A stretch of 64,000 nt of DNA from 66-474 sp035606235 (GTDB lineage Bacteria; Pseudomonadota; Gammaproteobacteria; Xanthomonadales; Rhodanobacteraceae), in NCBI GenBank assembly GCA_035606235.1, contig DATNFU010000044.1, positions 1 through 64,000 of the forward strand, written 5' to 3'. The position numbers and the translations under genes are program-made. Shown here in pieces: positions 41,014-50,740 of this stretch (positions within the stretch are counted from its first letter, which is position 1; every line of letters begins with the position of its first letter). The notes under the pieces were generated by a model. That model worked only from the letters and a program-made list of their open reading frames with translations, was not told where the DNA came from and made no database searches.

Positions 41014-42717
41014 ATGGACGTGAAAGAGACCCTGCGCGATCTGTTGTTGCATGCCGTCGATGTGCTGGGCAAGCGCGGCGAGTTGGTGTTGAGCAGCCAA
41101 CCCGAGTTCGTGATCGAACGCACCCGCAACCGCGCGCACGGCGATTTCGCCAGCAACATCGCGCTGCAGCTGGCCAAGATCCGGCAGCGCAAGCCGCGTG
41201 AACTGGCCGATTTGATCGTCGCCGCGCTGCCGGCCAGCGATGCGGTCGAGAAAATCGAGATCGCCGGGCCCGGCTTCATCAATTTTTTCCTGACCCGCAA
41301 GGCCTATCAAGCCGAGCTTGGGCATGTGTTCGCGCAAGGCGCCGATTACGGCCGCAGCCGCATCGGCGCGCACAAGATCGTAGGCGTGGAATTCGTCTCC
41401 GCCAATCCGACCGGCCCGCTGCATGTCGGCCATGGACGCGCCGCGGCGATCGGCGACACCATCTGCCGGCTGCTGGAAGCCACCGGTTGGGAAGTCACCC
41501 GCGAGTTCTACTACAACGACGCCGGCGCGCAGATCGCCAACCTCGCGCGTTCGGTGCAGGCACGCTGCCTCGGCATCGAGCCCGACGATCCGCGCTGGCC
41601 GGAGGATGGTTATCGCGGCGACTACATCCGCGACATCGCGCGCGCCTATGTGGCGCGCGAGCGTGCCGGCCGAGACGACAGCGCGTACGACACCTCGCTG
41701 GTTGCGAGCGGCGACGTCCAGGATCTGGAGGCAATCCGCCATTTCGCCGTGGCCTGGTTGCGTCATGAACAGGACGAGGATCTGCGCGCGTTCGGCGTGC
41801 ATTTCGACGTGCACTTCCTGGAATCCTCGCTGTATGCCGACGGCAAGCTGGATCAAGCCGTCGCGCGCATCGTTGCACAAGGGCATGCATACGAAGCCGA
41901 GGGTGCGCTGTGGCTGAAGTCCACCGATTTCGGCGACGACAAGGATCGGGTGATGCGCAAATCCGACGGCACCTGGACTTATTTCGTGCCGGACGTCGCC
42001 TACCATTTCAGCAAATGGCAACGCGGTTACAAACGCGCGATCACCGAACTCGGCGCCGACCATCACGGTTCGCTGGCACGCGTGCGCGCGGGTCTGCAGG
42101 CCCTGGATCTGGGCATTCCACCCAACTGGCCCGAATACGTGCTGCATCAGATGGTCACCGTGATGCGCGGCGGCGAGGAAGTGAAGATATCCAAGCGCGC
42201 CGGCGGTTATGTCACCTTGCGCGATCTGATCGATGAAGCCGGCCGCGATGCCACCCGTTATTTCCTGATCGCGCGCAAGAGCGATTCGCAACTGGTATTC
42301 GACCTCGATCTGGCGCGCGCGCAGAGCATGGACAACCCGGTGTATTACATCCAGTACGCGCACGCGCGCATCTGCAGCGTCGAGCGGCAGATGCACGAAC
42401 GCAGCATCATGTTCTCGCGCAAGCCGGCGCTGGCGAGTCTCGACCGGCTCGACAGCGCGCATGCTCAGGCGTTGCTGGTCGAGGTGTCGCGTTATCCGGA
42501 GGTGGTGGATGCCGCGGCGTGTTGCCTGGAGCCGCATCTGCTGACGCAATACCTGCGCGATCTCGCCCAGGCTTTCCACACCTGGTACAACGCCGAGCAA
42601 TTTCTGGTCGACGACGAGGCGCTGCGCGACGCGCGACTGGCGCTGGCATTCGGCGCCCGGCAGGTGTTGGCCAACGGATTGGGCTTACTGGGACTTTCCG
42701 CGCCGGAAACGATGTAG
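41014..42717 (+). CDS. argS: Arginyl-tRNA synthetase
   Basis: Charges tRNA-Arg. 567 residues from MDVKETLRDLLLHAVD. Class I motifs: HIGH as ANPTGPLHVGHGR and KMSKS as VKISKRAGGYVTL. N-terminal Add-1 domain (RNRAHGDFASNIALQLAK), catalytic domain, and the DALR anticodon-binding C-terminus (YAHARICSVERQM to LANGLGLLGLSAPETM). ATG codons upstream (for example 40990) are in frame, but family alignment from memory starts at MDVKE. Confidence 0.96.
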   Translation: MDVKETLRDLLLHAVDVLGKRGELVLSSQPEFVIERTRNRAHGDFASNIALQLAKIRQRKPRELADLIVAALPASDAVEKIEIAGPGFINFFLTRKAYQAELGHVFAQGADYGRSRIGAHKIVGVEFVSANPTGPLHVGHGRAAAIGDTICRLLEATGWEVTREFYYNDAGAQIANLARSVQARCLGIEPDDPRWPEDGYRGDYIRDIARAYVARERAGRDDSAYDTSLVASGDVQDLEAIRHFAVAWLRHEQDEDLRAFGVHFDVHFLESSLYADGKLDQAVARIVAQGHAYEAEGALWLKSTDFGDDKDRVMRKSDGTWTYFVPDVAYHFSKWQRGYKRAITELGADHHGSLARVRAGLQALDLGIPPNWPEYVLHQMVTVMRGGEEVKISKRAGGYVTLRDLIDEAGRDATRYFLIARKSDSQLVFDLDLARAQSMDNPVYYIQYAHARICSVERQMHERSIMFSRKPALASLDRLDSAHAQALLVEVSRYPEVVDAAACCLEPHLLTQYLRDLAQAFHTWYNAEQFLVDDEALRDARLALAFGARQVLANGLGLLGLSAPETM

Positions 42718-42862
42718 CGAATGCTGCAGGTGCGAGCCTGCGAGCGAATGCCTTGTGAAATAAAGACTGCGCCTTGCGCCGGTCGCCGACAGTTCGGCTC
42801 TTGCGCCGGAACGGCGATGCTGTAGCCTTTCACGGCTATGTGTCACGTCTCTCGGAACTTTC

Positions 42863-43486
42863 ATGGCAAGCAAACGCGGTAACGGCAGACAAGCGGTACG
42901 CAGCAACGGCGGCGTGCCGGGCTGGATTTTGTTTGGCGCCGGGCTGGTGGTCGGCGTCATCCTGTGCGCGATCGTGGTGTGGGGCGGCTATGCACCCAGC
43001 CTGCGCCGGCACGATCAACCACAACCCAATCCGCAGGCGACCGCACCGCCGGCCAGCGCGCCGGGTATCGCCGATCAGACGGCGAAAGACACCAGCAAGC
43101 CGACTTTCGACTTTTATTCGGTGTTGCCGGAAAAGGAAGTGGTGATCCCGGACGCACAGTTGTCGGCGCAGGCGAAAGCGGAGCAGCGATCGGCGGCGGC
43201 GGCGAACAATGCCAGCCCATCCACCGGCGCGCCTTCGCAGGGCGCTGCGGCAAGCAGCGGTTATCTGCTGCAGGTCGGCTCGTTCCCGAGCAGCGCGGAT
43301 GCCGACAGCATGAAGGCCAAGCTCGCGCTGCAAGGCTTCACCGCCAGCGTGCAACCGGTCACCATCAATGGCCAGACTTGGCATCGCGTGCGGCTCGGCC
43401 CGTTTGCCTCCGCCACCGATCTGGAATCGGCCAAGCAGCGGCTGTCCACGGCTGGCATCCATGCGATTGCGTTGAAAGAGAAATAA
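42863..43486 (+). CDS. SPOR-domain membrane protein (FtsN/DedD-like)
   Basis: 207 residues: short basic cytoplasmic N-terminus (MASKRGNGRQAVRSN), one membrane helix (GWILFGAGLVVGVILCAIVV, about 20-40), a Pro/Ala/Gln-rich periplasmic linker and a C-terminal SPOR domain (GYLLQVGSFPSSADADSMKA to LSTAGIHAIALKEK). SPOR domains bind denuded peptidoglycan at the septum, so a division or cell-wall role is likely. Such a gene follows argS in many gammaproteobacteria. Confidence 0.9.
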   Translation: MASKRGNGRQAVRSNGGVPGWILFGAGLVVGVILCAIVVWGGYAPSLRRHDQPQPNPQATAPPASAPGIADQTAKDTSKPTFDFYSVLPEKEVVIPDAQLSAQAKAEQRSAAAANNASPSTGAPSQGAAASSGYLLQVGSFPSSADADSMKAKLALQGFTASVQPVTINGQTWHRVRLGPFASATDLESAKQRLSTAGIHAIALKEK

Positions 43487-43495
43487 TCGCGACCG

Positions 43496-44257
43496 ATGAC
43501 CGATAAAACCGTCCTCGTCACCGGCGCATCCTCGGGGTTCGGCGCTGCCATTGCGGCATGGTTCGCGCGCAACGACTGGCGCGTGATCGCCTGCGCGCGC
43601 CGCGCAGATCGACTGCAAGCTCTGCTTGAGCGCTTCGGGGCCGATCGCGTGCACGTCGCGGTGTTCGACATCCGCGACGAAGTCGCGATGCGCGCGGCGC
43701 TCGATTCTTTGCCGAATGATTTTCGCGACATCGATCTGCTGGTCAACAACGCCGGCCTCGCGCTCGGCACCAAGCCCGCGCAAGAGTCCGATCTCGCGCA
43801 GTGGCGGCAGATGATCGACACCAACATTACCGCGCTGGTCACGCTCACGCGTCTGCTGTTGCCGGCGTTGATCGAGCGCCGCGGCGCTATCGTCAATATC
43901 AGTTCGATCTCGGCCACGTATCCGTATTTCGGCGGCAACGTCTACGGTGCGAGCAAGGCGTTCGTCACCCAGTTCTCGCTCGGTCTGCGCACCGACCTGC
44001 ACGGCAGCGGCGTGCGCGTGACCAGCGTGGAACCGGGCATGGCCGAAACCGAATTCACGCTGGTGCGCACCGGCGGCGATCAAGCCGCATCAAGCAGGCT
44101 CTACAGCGGCGCGCATCCGATCACCGGCGAAGACATCGCGCAGACGGTATGGTGGATCGCCAACCTGCCGCCGCACTTGAACGTCAACCGCATCGAAGTA
44201 ATGCCGGTCAGCCAGTCGGCGGCAGGACTGCAGGTGGCGCGGAGTCCGCGGGACTAG
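43496..44257 (+). CDS. SDR family oxidoreductase (YdfG-like)
   Basis: 253 residues. NADP motif VTGASSGFGAAIA (8-20), LLVNNAGLALG (81-91), Ser137, Tyr150 and Lys154 (YGASKAF). It follows the YdfG pattern (NISSISATYPYFGGNVYGA, RVTSVEPGMAETEF, NVNRIEVMPVSQS), whose members act on 3-hydroxy acids such as allo-threonine and 3-hydroxypropionate and on malonic semialdehyde. It starts 9 bp after the SPOR gene and may share its transcript. Confidence 0.9.
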   Translation: MTDKTVLVTGASSGFGAAIAAWFARNDWRVIACARRADRLQALLERFGADRVHVAVFDIRDEVAMRAALDSLPNDFRDIDLLVNNAGLALGTKPAQESDLAQWRQMIDTNITALVTLTRLLLPALIERRGAIVNISSISATYPYFGGNVYGASKAFVTQFSLGLRTDLHGSGVRVTSVEPGMAETEFTLVRTGGDQAASSRLYSGAHPITGEDIAQTVWWIANLPPHLNVNRIEVMPVSQSAAGLQVARSPRD

Positions 44258-44475
44258 CCTGCGCCATCTTCTTCGAGCTGCAGTTCATGGCGGAGAGCCC
44301 CCGGCATCCGCGAAAGCTGATTTTGCCGCAACTCGCGATGGCGCATTGAGCCTTTCATAGGACAGAGCGGGGACACCGCCGACGGACGCGGAGGTAGAAT
44401 CAGCCAATATCCGGTGCACGCGGGAATAGTGCTCGCGCGCATGCACACGCGTCGTTCTGGCACAGCGGAGCCGAC

Positions 44476-46605
44476 GTGAACGAATTCTGGCAACGTCTGA
44501 GGCAACGCAAACTGGTGCAGTGGGCGATCGCCTACGTGGCGTTCGCGTTCGCGCTGCTGCAGGGGCTGGACGTCGTGGCGCAGCGGTTCGACTGGCCGGG
44601 CGCGCTCGAGCGCAATCTGATCCTGGCCCTGGCCGTCGGCTTCTTCGTTCTGCTGGTTCTTGCCTGGTATCACGGCGAGCGCGGCGCGCAGCGTATCGGC
44701 GGCAACGAGTTGCTGATCCTGGCGCTGCTGCTGGCGATCGGCGGCACCCTGATCTGGCGCCTGGGACCGGCGGCGGCGAGTGGACCACGCGCCACCCCGC
44801 TCGGGTCTGCAACGCTTGGCGCCGCACCGAACCCCGCGACACCGACCGCACGACATGCTTCCGCGGTGGCAACGCCAATCCTTGCCGCGCCGCCCATTCC
44901 GGCCAAATCCATCGCGGTGCTGCCGTTCGAGAATCTCTCCGGCGACAAGGACAACGACTACTTCGCCGCCGACATGCAGGACCTGATCCTGACCAAGCTG
45001 GCCGACATCGGCGACCTCAAGGTCATCGCGCGCACTTCGACCGCGAAATACGCCAGCCGTCCGGATGATTTGAAAACCATCGGCCAGCAACTGGGTGTCG
45101 CCAGCATCCTGGAAGGCAGCGTGCAGAAGCAGGGCAGGCAGGTGTTGATCAACGTGCAGCTGATCGACAGCCGTAGCGACAGCCACATCTGGGCGCAGGC
45201 TTACACGCGCACCCTGGACAATGTGTTCGGGGTGGAGGGCGAGGTGGCCGGGAAGATCGCTGATGCACTCAACGCGAAACTTTCCTCGGCGGAAACGGCG
45301 AAGCTCGCGGTGGTACCGACCCGGAACCAGGCGGCCTACGACCTGTTTCTGCGTGCGGAGTACCAGACCAACCAGGCTGAACTCCAGGGCGGAAATCCCC
45401 TGACGACGGCAGCCGCGATCCCGCTGTACCGGCAAGCGATTGAGAAGGATCCCGGTTTCGCGCTGGCCTATGCGCGGCTGTCTTACGCGGAAAGCTACCT
45501 CTCGTACGAAGGCGCCGGTGGGCAGGATGCGGCGCAACTCAGCGCACGCGCACGTGCCGACGCCGAGCAGGCGCTGAAACTGGCACCCGATCTCGCGGCG
45601 GCGCAGCTCGCGTTGGGTTACAACGATTATTGGGGGCGCCGTGACTTCGACGGTGCGCTGAAGGCCTTCGCGGCAGCGCTCGCGCTTCGCCCCAGCGATC
45701 CCGGCACGCTCGAGGGACAAGGATTGACCCAACGGCACCTGGGGCGTTTCGACGCGGCGCTCGCTTCGCTCGAACAGGCGTTCACACAGGATCCGCGCAG
45801 CTCCGTGCTCGCCGCGGACATCGGCAGTACCTACATGGCGATGGAGCGCTATCCGGATGCCGAACGCTGGTCGCTGCGTGCATTGACCCTTGAGCCCCAC
45901 AACATCGTTGCCAAGGAGCAGTACGTTCAAAGCATCCTGTTCGGCAGCGGGGATATCGCGCGCGCCATGACGTCGGCCACGGGCGACTCGAACCGGATGA
46001 AAGTGGGGACGCGTGTGCCCTTGTTGATCTATCAGAGGCAGTACCGGCAAGCACTGGAACTGCTCGACAGTGCCCCGGTGAACATACCCGACCCGTTTCT
46101 TGCCTACGTGGTCATCGGCAAGCCGCAGACGCAAGCACGGCTATTGCGGTGGCTGGGCGAGCCGGGGCGCGCCAGGCCCCTGTATGAGCAGGTCCTGCCG
46201 ATGCTGCGGACGCAACTCAGAATGCAGCGTGGGATCGATCAGGGCGTGGTCTGGAACCGCATCGCCGAGACCGAGCTGGGCTTGGGCCACACCGCGGAAG
46301 GTCTGGACGCGCTCGCGAAATCACAAGCCATCGCTTCCAGAAGCAACGATTACCTATCCGCGTCAAGATTGATGCAATTCAATGCTGCCCAATACGCCCA
46401 GGCTGGCCGCCCGGATCTCGGGGTGCCGCTGCTCGCCAAGGCACTGGCCATGCCCGGTGTAGGCCTGTACTACTCGCCCGTGATGCTGTGGCTGGATCCG
46501 TACTGGGACCCGATCCGCAAAGACGCGCGCTTCCAGGCATTGCTGAAGCAGTACGCGCGATACAAGCCGGCCGTCATTCCGGTGGCGGCAGCATCCGCAC
46601 ATTGA
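44476..46605 (+). CDS. Membrane protein with TolB-like/FlgO domain and TPR repeats
   Basis: 709 residues. The N-terminus has three hydrophobic stretches (VQWAIAYVAFAFALLQGLDV, LILALAVGFFVLLVLAWY, ELLILALLLAIGGTLIW), a Pro/Ala linker, then a TolB-N-like domain (KSIAVLPFENLSGDKDNDYF, ILTKLADIGDLKVIARTS, LGVASILEGSVQKQG, VLINVQLIDSRSDSHIWA, YTRTLDNVFGVEGEVA). The second half is TPR-type helical repeats (AIPLYRQAIEKDPGFALAYA and onward). Such proteins are common in Xanthomonadales, often fused to kinase or DNA-binding domains; here the front is only a membrane anchor. The role is unknown; a scaffold at the inner membrane is likely. Confidence 0.85.
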   Translation: MNEFWQRLRQRKLVQWAIAYVAFAFALLQGLDVVAQRFDWPGALERNLILALAVGFFVLLVLAWYHGERGAQRIGGNELLILALLLAIGGTLIWRLGPAAASGPRATPLGSATLGAAPNPATPTARHASAVATPILAAPPIPAKSIAVLPFENLSGDKDNDYFAADMQDLILTKLADIGDLKVIARTSTAKYASRPDDLKTIGQQLGVASILEGSVQKQGRQVLINVQLIDSRSDSHIWAQAYTRTLDNVFGVEGEVAGKIADALNAKLSSAETAKLAVVPTRNQAAYDLFLRAEYQTNQAELQGGNPLTTAAAIPLYRQAIEKDPGFALAYARLSYAESYLSYEGAGGQDAAQLSARARADAEQALKLAPDLAAAQLALGYNDYWGRRDFDGALKAFAAALALRPSDPGTLEGQGLTQRHLGRFDAALASLEQAFTQDPRSSVLAADIGSTYMAMERYPDAERWSLRALTLEPHNIVAKEQYVQSILFGSGDIARAMTSATGDSNRMKVGTRVPLLIYQRQYRQALELLDSAPVNIPDPFLAYVVIGKPQTQARLLRWLGEPGRARPLYEQVLPMLRTQLRMQRGIDQGVVWNRIAETELGLGHTAEGLDALAKSQAIASRSNDYLSASRLMQFNAAQYAQAGRPDLGVPLLAKALAMPGVGLYYSPVMLWLDPYWDPIRKDARFQALLKQYARYKPAVIPVAAASAH

Positions 46606-46617
46606 CTGCGACATGCC

Positions 46618-46653
46618 GGTCGCGAAAGAAAAAGCGATGCTTCGCGCTCCTAC
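46618..46653. repeat. REP element overlapping the speA stop codon
   Basis: ggtcgcgaaagaaaaagcga tgcttcgcgctcctac: an expanded REP with an A-rich insert. Its head GTAGGAGCGCGAAGC, read on the minus strand, supplies the TAG stop codon of speA (46652-46650), just as another copy does for tatD. Confidence 0.75.
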
Positions 46654-48530
46654 CCGTCCCGCTCCGCGAGGTACGTGTAGCCCGTCAACCCCGCCTCCAG
46701 TGCGGCCTGCAGTCTTTGCGTTTGCCCGGATGACAACTGCGCCGAAGCGATCTTGTCGCGGTACGCCGCGCGCAAATCGTCGAGCTTGTAACCGACATAA
46801 TCCAGCAGCATGTCGGAACTGTCGCCACGGCGCAGGCCGTCGAGCGTGAAATCGCCATCCTCGATGCGAACATTCACCGCATCGGTGTCACCGAACAGGT
46901 TGTGGATATCGCCCAGCGTTTCCTGATAGGCACCGACCAGGAAAATGCCGAGCCGGTACGACTCGCCCTCGCGCAATTCATGCAAGGGCAAACTGACGTC
47001 CAGCCCTTCCGAATCCACGTATTGATCCACGCGACCGTCGGAATCGCAGGTGAGGTCGGCCAGTGTGCCGCGTCGCGTCGGGCGCTCGCCCAGCCGGGTC
47101 AGCGGCATGATCGGAAACACCTGATCGATCGCCCACACATCCGGGATGGACTCGAATACCGAGAAGTTGCAGAACACCTTGTCCACGAGCTTGGCGTCCA
47201 GTTGATCCAGCACTTCGCGATGCGCGCGCTCTTCCGGCTTCAGCCGCGCGCGCACACCGTGCGCAAGCGCGTAATAGAAGTCGTCCAGTTTCGCGCGCGC
47301 CGCCAGATCGAGCGCGCCCTGCGCGTACTGCGCCTGGCCTTCGGCCAGCAGATGCTGTGCTTCGTGCCAGATCTCCAGCACCGGGCGCTGATCGAGCGCG
47401 GCGTGGGTCGCGCGCAAATCGTGCAGTACCTGCGGCTCATCTGAACCCGCCGGCACAATTTCGCAGACCGGCGCGATCTCGACTTCGCTGACATTCACCA
47501 CCAGCACCGCGTGATGCGCGGTCGTGGCACGGCCGGATTCGGTCAGCACGTGCGGCGGCTCCAGGCCCATTTCCGCGCAGGCATGCGCGAGCGGTTCCAC
47601 GATCGCATTCGCGTATTGATCGAGGTCGTAATTGATCGAGCACTCGCTGCGCGAGCGCGTGCCCTCGTAATCCACGCCCAGCCCGCCGCCGACATCCACG
47701 TGATCCAGCGGCAGGCCCAGCGCGCGCAACTCGGCGAAGTGTCGCACCGCTTCGCGCATTCCCAGCGTTATGTCGCGCAGGTTGGAAATCTGCGAGCCCA
47801 TGTGGAAGTGCAGCAGCCGTAGCGTGTGCGCGAGATTCGCCGCCTTCAGCTTTTCCGCCAGCGCGAGCAACTGCTTCGGCGTCAGCCCGAACTTGCCCTT
47901 ATCGCCGCCGGTGTTCTGCCACTTGCCCGCGCCGATCGATGCCAGCCGCACGCGCACGCCGAGCTTGGGTTCGATGTCCAGCGCACGCGACTGCTCGATC
48001 ACGTGTTCGAGTTCGGACGGCTTCTCGATCACGATGATCACATCCAGCCCGAGCTTGCGGCCGATCAGGGCAAGCCGGATGTAGTCGGCATCCTTGTAGC
48101 CGTTGCACACCACCATCGATCCCGCTTGCGCCAGCCCCAGCACCGCCAGCAGTTCCGGTTTCGATCCGGCTTCCAGACCGAAACCTTCGCCGCCGGCCAG
48201 CGTGCCGGCGACCGCGCGCTGCTGGTTGACCTTGATCGGATACAGCGCGGTGTAGCCGCCGGAATAATTCTGCGCGCGCATCGCATTCTGGAATGCCGCG
48301 CGCAATCTGGCGCGGCGATCCAGCAGGATGTCGGGAAAACGCAGCAGCAGCGGCAGGCGCGCGCCGAGTTCCTTGGCACGCGCAACCGCTTCATCGAGCG
48401 CGATCGCCGGACCGTCCTCCCCGCGCGGGCGCATCGCGGCACGGCCGCGCGCGTCAATGCCGACGTAACCGTCGCTCCAGTGCGCGACCGAATACATGCG
48501 GCGGGCGTCGTCCAGGCTCCAATGGGCCAT
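46650..48530 (-). CDS. speA: Biosynthetic arginine decarboxylase
   Basis: PLP-dependent enzyme making agmatine from arginine, the first step to putrescine. 626 residues from MAHWSLDDARRMYSV. Fold III motifs: the PLP lysine in ALYPIKVNQQRAV, FGLEAGSKPELLAVL, LLHFHMGSQISNLRDI, DVGGGLGVDYEGTRS, LTESGRATTAHHAV and, near the end, CDSDGRVDQYVD with GAYQETLGDIHNLFGD. It is divergent from speE with an 83-bp shared promoter region, a common polyamine arrangement in this group. The stop codon lies within a REP element. Confidence 0.96.
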   Translation of the reverse strand: MAHWSLDDARRMYSVAHWSDGYVGIDARGRAAMRPRGEDGPAIALDEAVARAKELGARLPLLLRFPDILLDRRARLRAAFQNAMRAQNYSGGYTALYPIKVNQQRAVAGTLAGGEGFGLEAGSKPELLAVLGLAQAGSMVVCNGYKDADYIRLALIGRKLGLDVIIVIEKPSELEHVIEQSRALDIEPKLGVRVRLASIGAGKWQNTGGDKGKFGLTPKQLLALAEKLKAANLAHTLRLLHFHMGSQISNLRDITLGMREAVRHFAELRALGLPLDHVDVGGGLGVDYEGTRSRSECSINYDLDQYANAIVEPLAHACAEMGLEPPHVLTESGRATTAHHAVLVVNVSEVEIAPVCEIVPAGSDEPQVLHDLRATHAALDQRPVLEIWHEAQHLLAEGQAQYAQGALDLAARAKLDDFYYALAHGVRARLKPEERAHREVLDQLDAKLVDKVFCNFSVFESIPDVWAIDQVFPIMPLTRLGERPTRRGTLADLTCDSDGRVDQYVDSEGLDVSLPLHELREGESYRLGIFLVGAYQETLGDIHNLFGDTDAVNVRIEDGDFTLDGLRRGDSSDMLLDYVGYKLDDLRAAYRDKIASAQLSSGQTQRLQAALEAGLTGYTYLAERDG

Positions 48531-48613
48531 CGGGATTCCAGAGGCAAGCGAATGCCGAATTGTAGCGCCCACACGTTAGAATCACGGGTTCGCCAATCCG
48601 GACCTGGATCGTC

Positions 48614-49453
48614 ATGCCGCAACTGAACTGGTTCACCGAAGCGCACGCCGCCTCCGGCTCCTCGATCGGGTTCCGCACCGAACGGCAGTTGCATGCCGAG
48701 AAGACGCAATTCCAGGCCATCGAGATCTACCAGACCACCGATTGGGGCAACCTGATGGTGATCGACGGCTGCATCATGCTCACCGGCCGCGACAACTTCC
48801 TTTATCACGAGATGATGTCGCACCCGGCGCTGTTCACCCATGCAAATCCGAAGCGCGTGGTGGTGATCGGCGGCGGCGACTGCGGCACGCTGCGCGAGGT
48901 GCTGCGTCACGTTGAAGTGGAATCGGCCGTGCAAGTGGAGATCGACGAGCGCGTGACGCGTTTGGCCGAGCAGTACTTCCCGGAGCTTTGCGAAGCCAAC
49001 GATGATCCGCGCGCGCAACTGCTGTTCGACGACGGCATCAAGTACATGGCCGATTGCACGGCGGAATCCATTGACGTGGTGATCGTGGATTCGACCGACC
49101 CGGTCGGACCGGCCGAAGGCCTCTTCAACGCGAGGTTTTACGCGAGCTGCCGGCGCGCATTGCGCGCCGGCGGGATACTGGTGCAACAATCCGAATCGCC
49201 GATCGCGCATCTGGAATTGATCAAATCGGTGCACGCATCAATGCGTGAAGCCGGCTTCGGCGCGGTGCTTACCTTGCCGTTTCCGCAACCGTGCTATCCC
49301 ACCGGATGGTGGAGCTGCACCATGGCGCGCAAGGGGGATGATTTGAATACCTTCCGTGCCACCAAGACCTTCCCGACCCGCTACTACAACGCCGAAATCC
49401 ATCGCGCGGCACTCGCGCAGCCGGAGTTCATGCGGGCGCCGCTGGGGGGATAG
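48614..49453 (+). CDS. speE: Spermidine synthase
   Basis: Transfers an aminopropyl group from decarboxylated S-adenosylmethionine to putrescine. 279 residues. Signatures: QAIEIYQTTDWGNLMVIDG, the binding loop VVVIGGGDCGTLREVL, VQVEIDERVTRLAEQYFP, VIVDSTDPVGPAEGLF, QSESPIAHLELI and YPTGWWSCTMARKG. Together with divergent speA it suggests a locally organised polyamine pathway, although agmatine deiminase or agmatinase and speD are not in the window. Confidence 0.96.
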   Translation: MPQLNWFTEAHAASGSSIGFRTERQLHAEKTQFQAIEIYQTTDWGNLMVIDGCIMLTGRDNFLYHEMMSHPALFTHANPKRVVVIGGGDCGTLREVLRHVEVESAVQVEIDERVTRLAEQYFPELCEANDDPRAQLLFDDGIKYMADCTAESIDVVIVDSTDPVGPAEGLFNARFYASCRRALRAGGILVQQSESPIAHLELIKSVHASMREAGFGAVLTLPFPQPCYPTGWWSCTMARKGDDLNTFRATKTFPTRYYNAEIHRAALAQPEFMRAPLGG

Positions 49454-49531
49454 CCGGTGCTCTCTGCAGCGACAGATGGCATTCATGCTACTCAACGTAG
49501 CTTCAGCTCACCCAGTTACGGAATCGCACCC

Positions 49532-50668
49532 ATGCTTCGCCACGTCCCGACGGTTGCGCTTGCCGGTTTGCTGCTCGCCTTCGGCGCGCAAGCCGCGCCC
49601 GCGAAACACGCGCGCAAAAGTCGTCCGGCGCCACCCGCTGTGGCCGCTACCGCTGGTGCGATGCCCGCTGCCGCTTCCAGCGCAGCCCCGCAAACCAACA
49701 TGCCTTCCCCGGCGGAACAGGCACGCATCAATGCGCTGATCCAATATCAGAAGGATCTGGTCAGCGTGCTGGCATTGCGTGGCGATGCCGTGCATCTGCT
49801 CGGCGCATCGCTGCTCGCGAGGCCGCTGCCCGATCAGCCGCAAGGCTTGAGCTTTCATGATTTGATCGAGCGCGCGGCCAAGGCGCCCAACGCCGGCCCC
49901 GGTATCACTTGGGCGCGGCTGGCGGACTGCGATGCAGGCACCAACGCATGCCCGAACGCGGATGTATACGCGCAATTGCAGAAGCAGGTGCCCGATAATG
50001 CCGCGGTGTGGACGCTGGCGATGGACCTGGCCACGGAAAAAAACGACGCCGCTGGCGTGCGTGCGGCGCTGGCCAAGGCCGCGGCGGCAAAAAGCTACGA
50101 CGATTATTTCGGCGTTGAACTGCAAGGTGTCGCCGATGCTGTCGGCACGCTGCCGCCGCTGCCCGAGACCATGACCGGCGCTCAGCCGGGCGAGCCGACC
50201 AGCGCGTCGGGCGTGGAATTGCTGATCGCCTTCGGCGTCGCCAACCAGCAGCCGCGGCCGTCGCTGCAACCGCTGTTGCAGCTTTGCACGCTAAGTAACG
50301 CCGCCACCGATGACGCGTTGAAATCCGATTGCCTGAAGACCGCGCGCACGCTGGAATGGGGCAGCAGCCCGTTGGCACGCGCGGTCGGTCTGCAGATTCA
50401 CAGCCAACTCGATCCTGCGGCCAAACCCGCCGTGGACGCGGACACCCGCAATCTCGCCTGGCAATTGCAGAACTACGGCGCGCTCGGCATCCAGGGATTG
50501 AACAACGATCAGTTGGCCCAGCAACTGCTCGAGGCTGCGCGCACCGGTGGCACCGAACTGAGCCTGGTGTTGTCGAGTTTGCGCGCCAACAATATTGCCA
50601 CCGAGGCGCCGCAAGGCTGGCAGCCCGAACAACCGCAACCGGCCGCGCCAGCCAGTACCGGCCGGTAG
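49532..50668 (+). CDS. Exported protein of unknown function
   Basis: 378 residues from MLRHVPTVALAGLLLAFGAQAAPA, a clear signal peptide. A basic, Ala/Pro-rich segment (KHARKSRPAPPAVAATAGAM) follows, then a helical body with tandem-repeat feel (VWTLAMDLATEKNDAAGVRA, ALAKAAAAKSYDDYFGVELQ) resembling TPR/Sel1-like helices, and a Pro/Gln-rich tail. It has four cysteines in two close pairs (CDAGTNAC and CTLSNAATDDALKSDC), which suits the periplasm. Not recognised as a named family. It may be co-transcribed with sixA 72 bp downstream. Confidence 0.8.
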   Translation: MLRHVPTVALAGLLLAFGAQAAPAKHARKSRPAPPAVAATAGAMPAAASSAAPQTNMPSPAEQARINALIQYQKDLVSVLALRGDAVHLLGASLLARPLPDQPQGLSFHDLIERAAKAPNAGPGITWARLADCDAGTNACPNADVYAQLQKQVPDNAAVWTLAMDLATEKNDAAGVRAALAKAAAAKSYDDYFGVELQGVADAVGTLPPLPETMTGAQPGEPTSASGVELLIAFGVANQQPRPSLQPLLQLCTLSNAATDDALKSDCLKTARTLEWGSSPLARAVGLQIHSQLDPAAKPAVDADTRNLAWQLQNYGALGIQGLNNDQLAQQLLEAARTGGTELSLVLSSLRANNIATEAPQGWQPEQPQPAAPASTGR

Positions 50669-50740
50669 TGCAGCGGCGAGTCCAGCAGAACAAAATATCG
50701 CTATCCGGCTTCCGATTCTCCACTCCCGGCCCCGCTCCCC

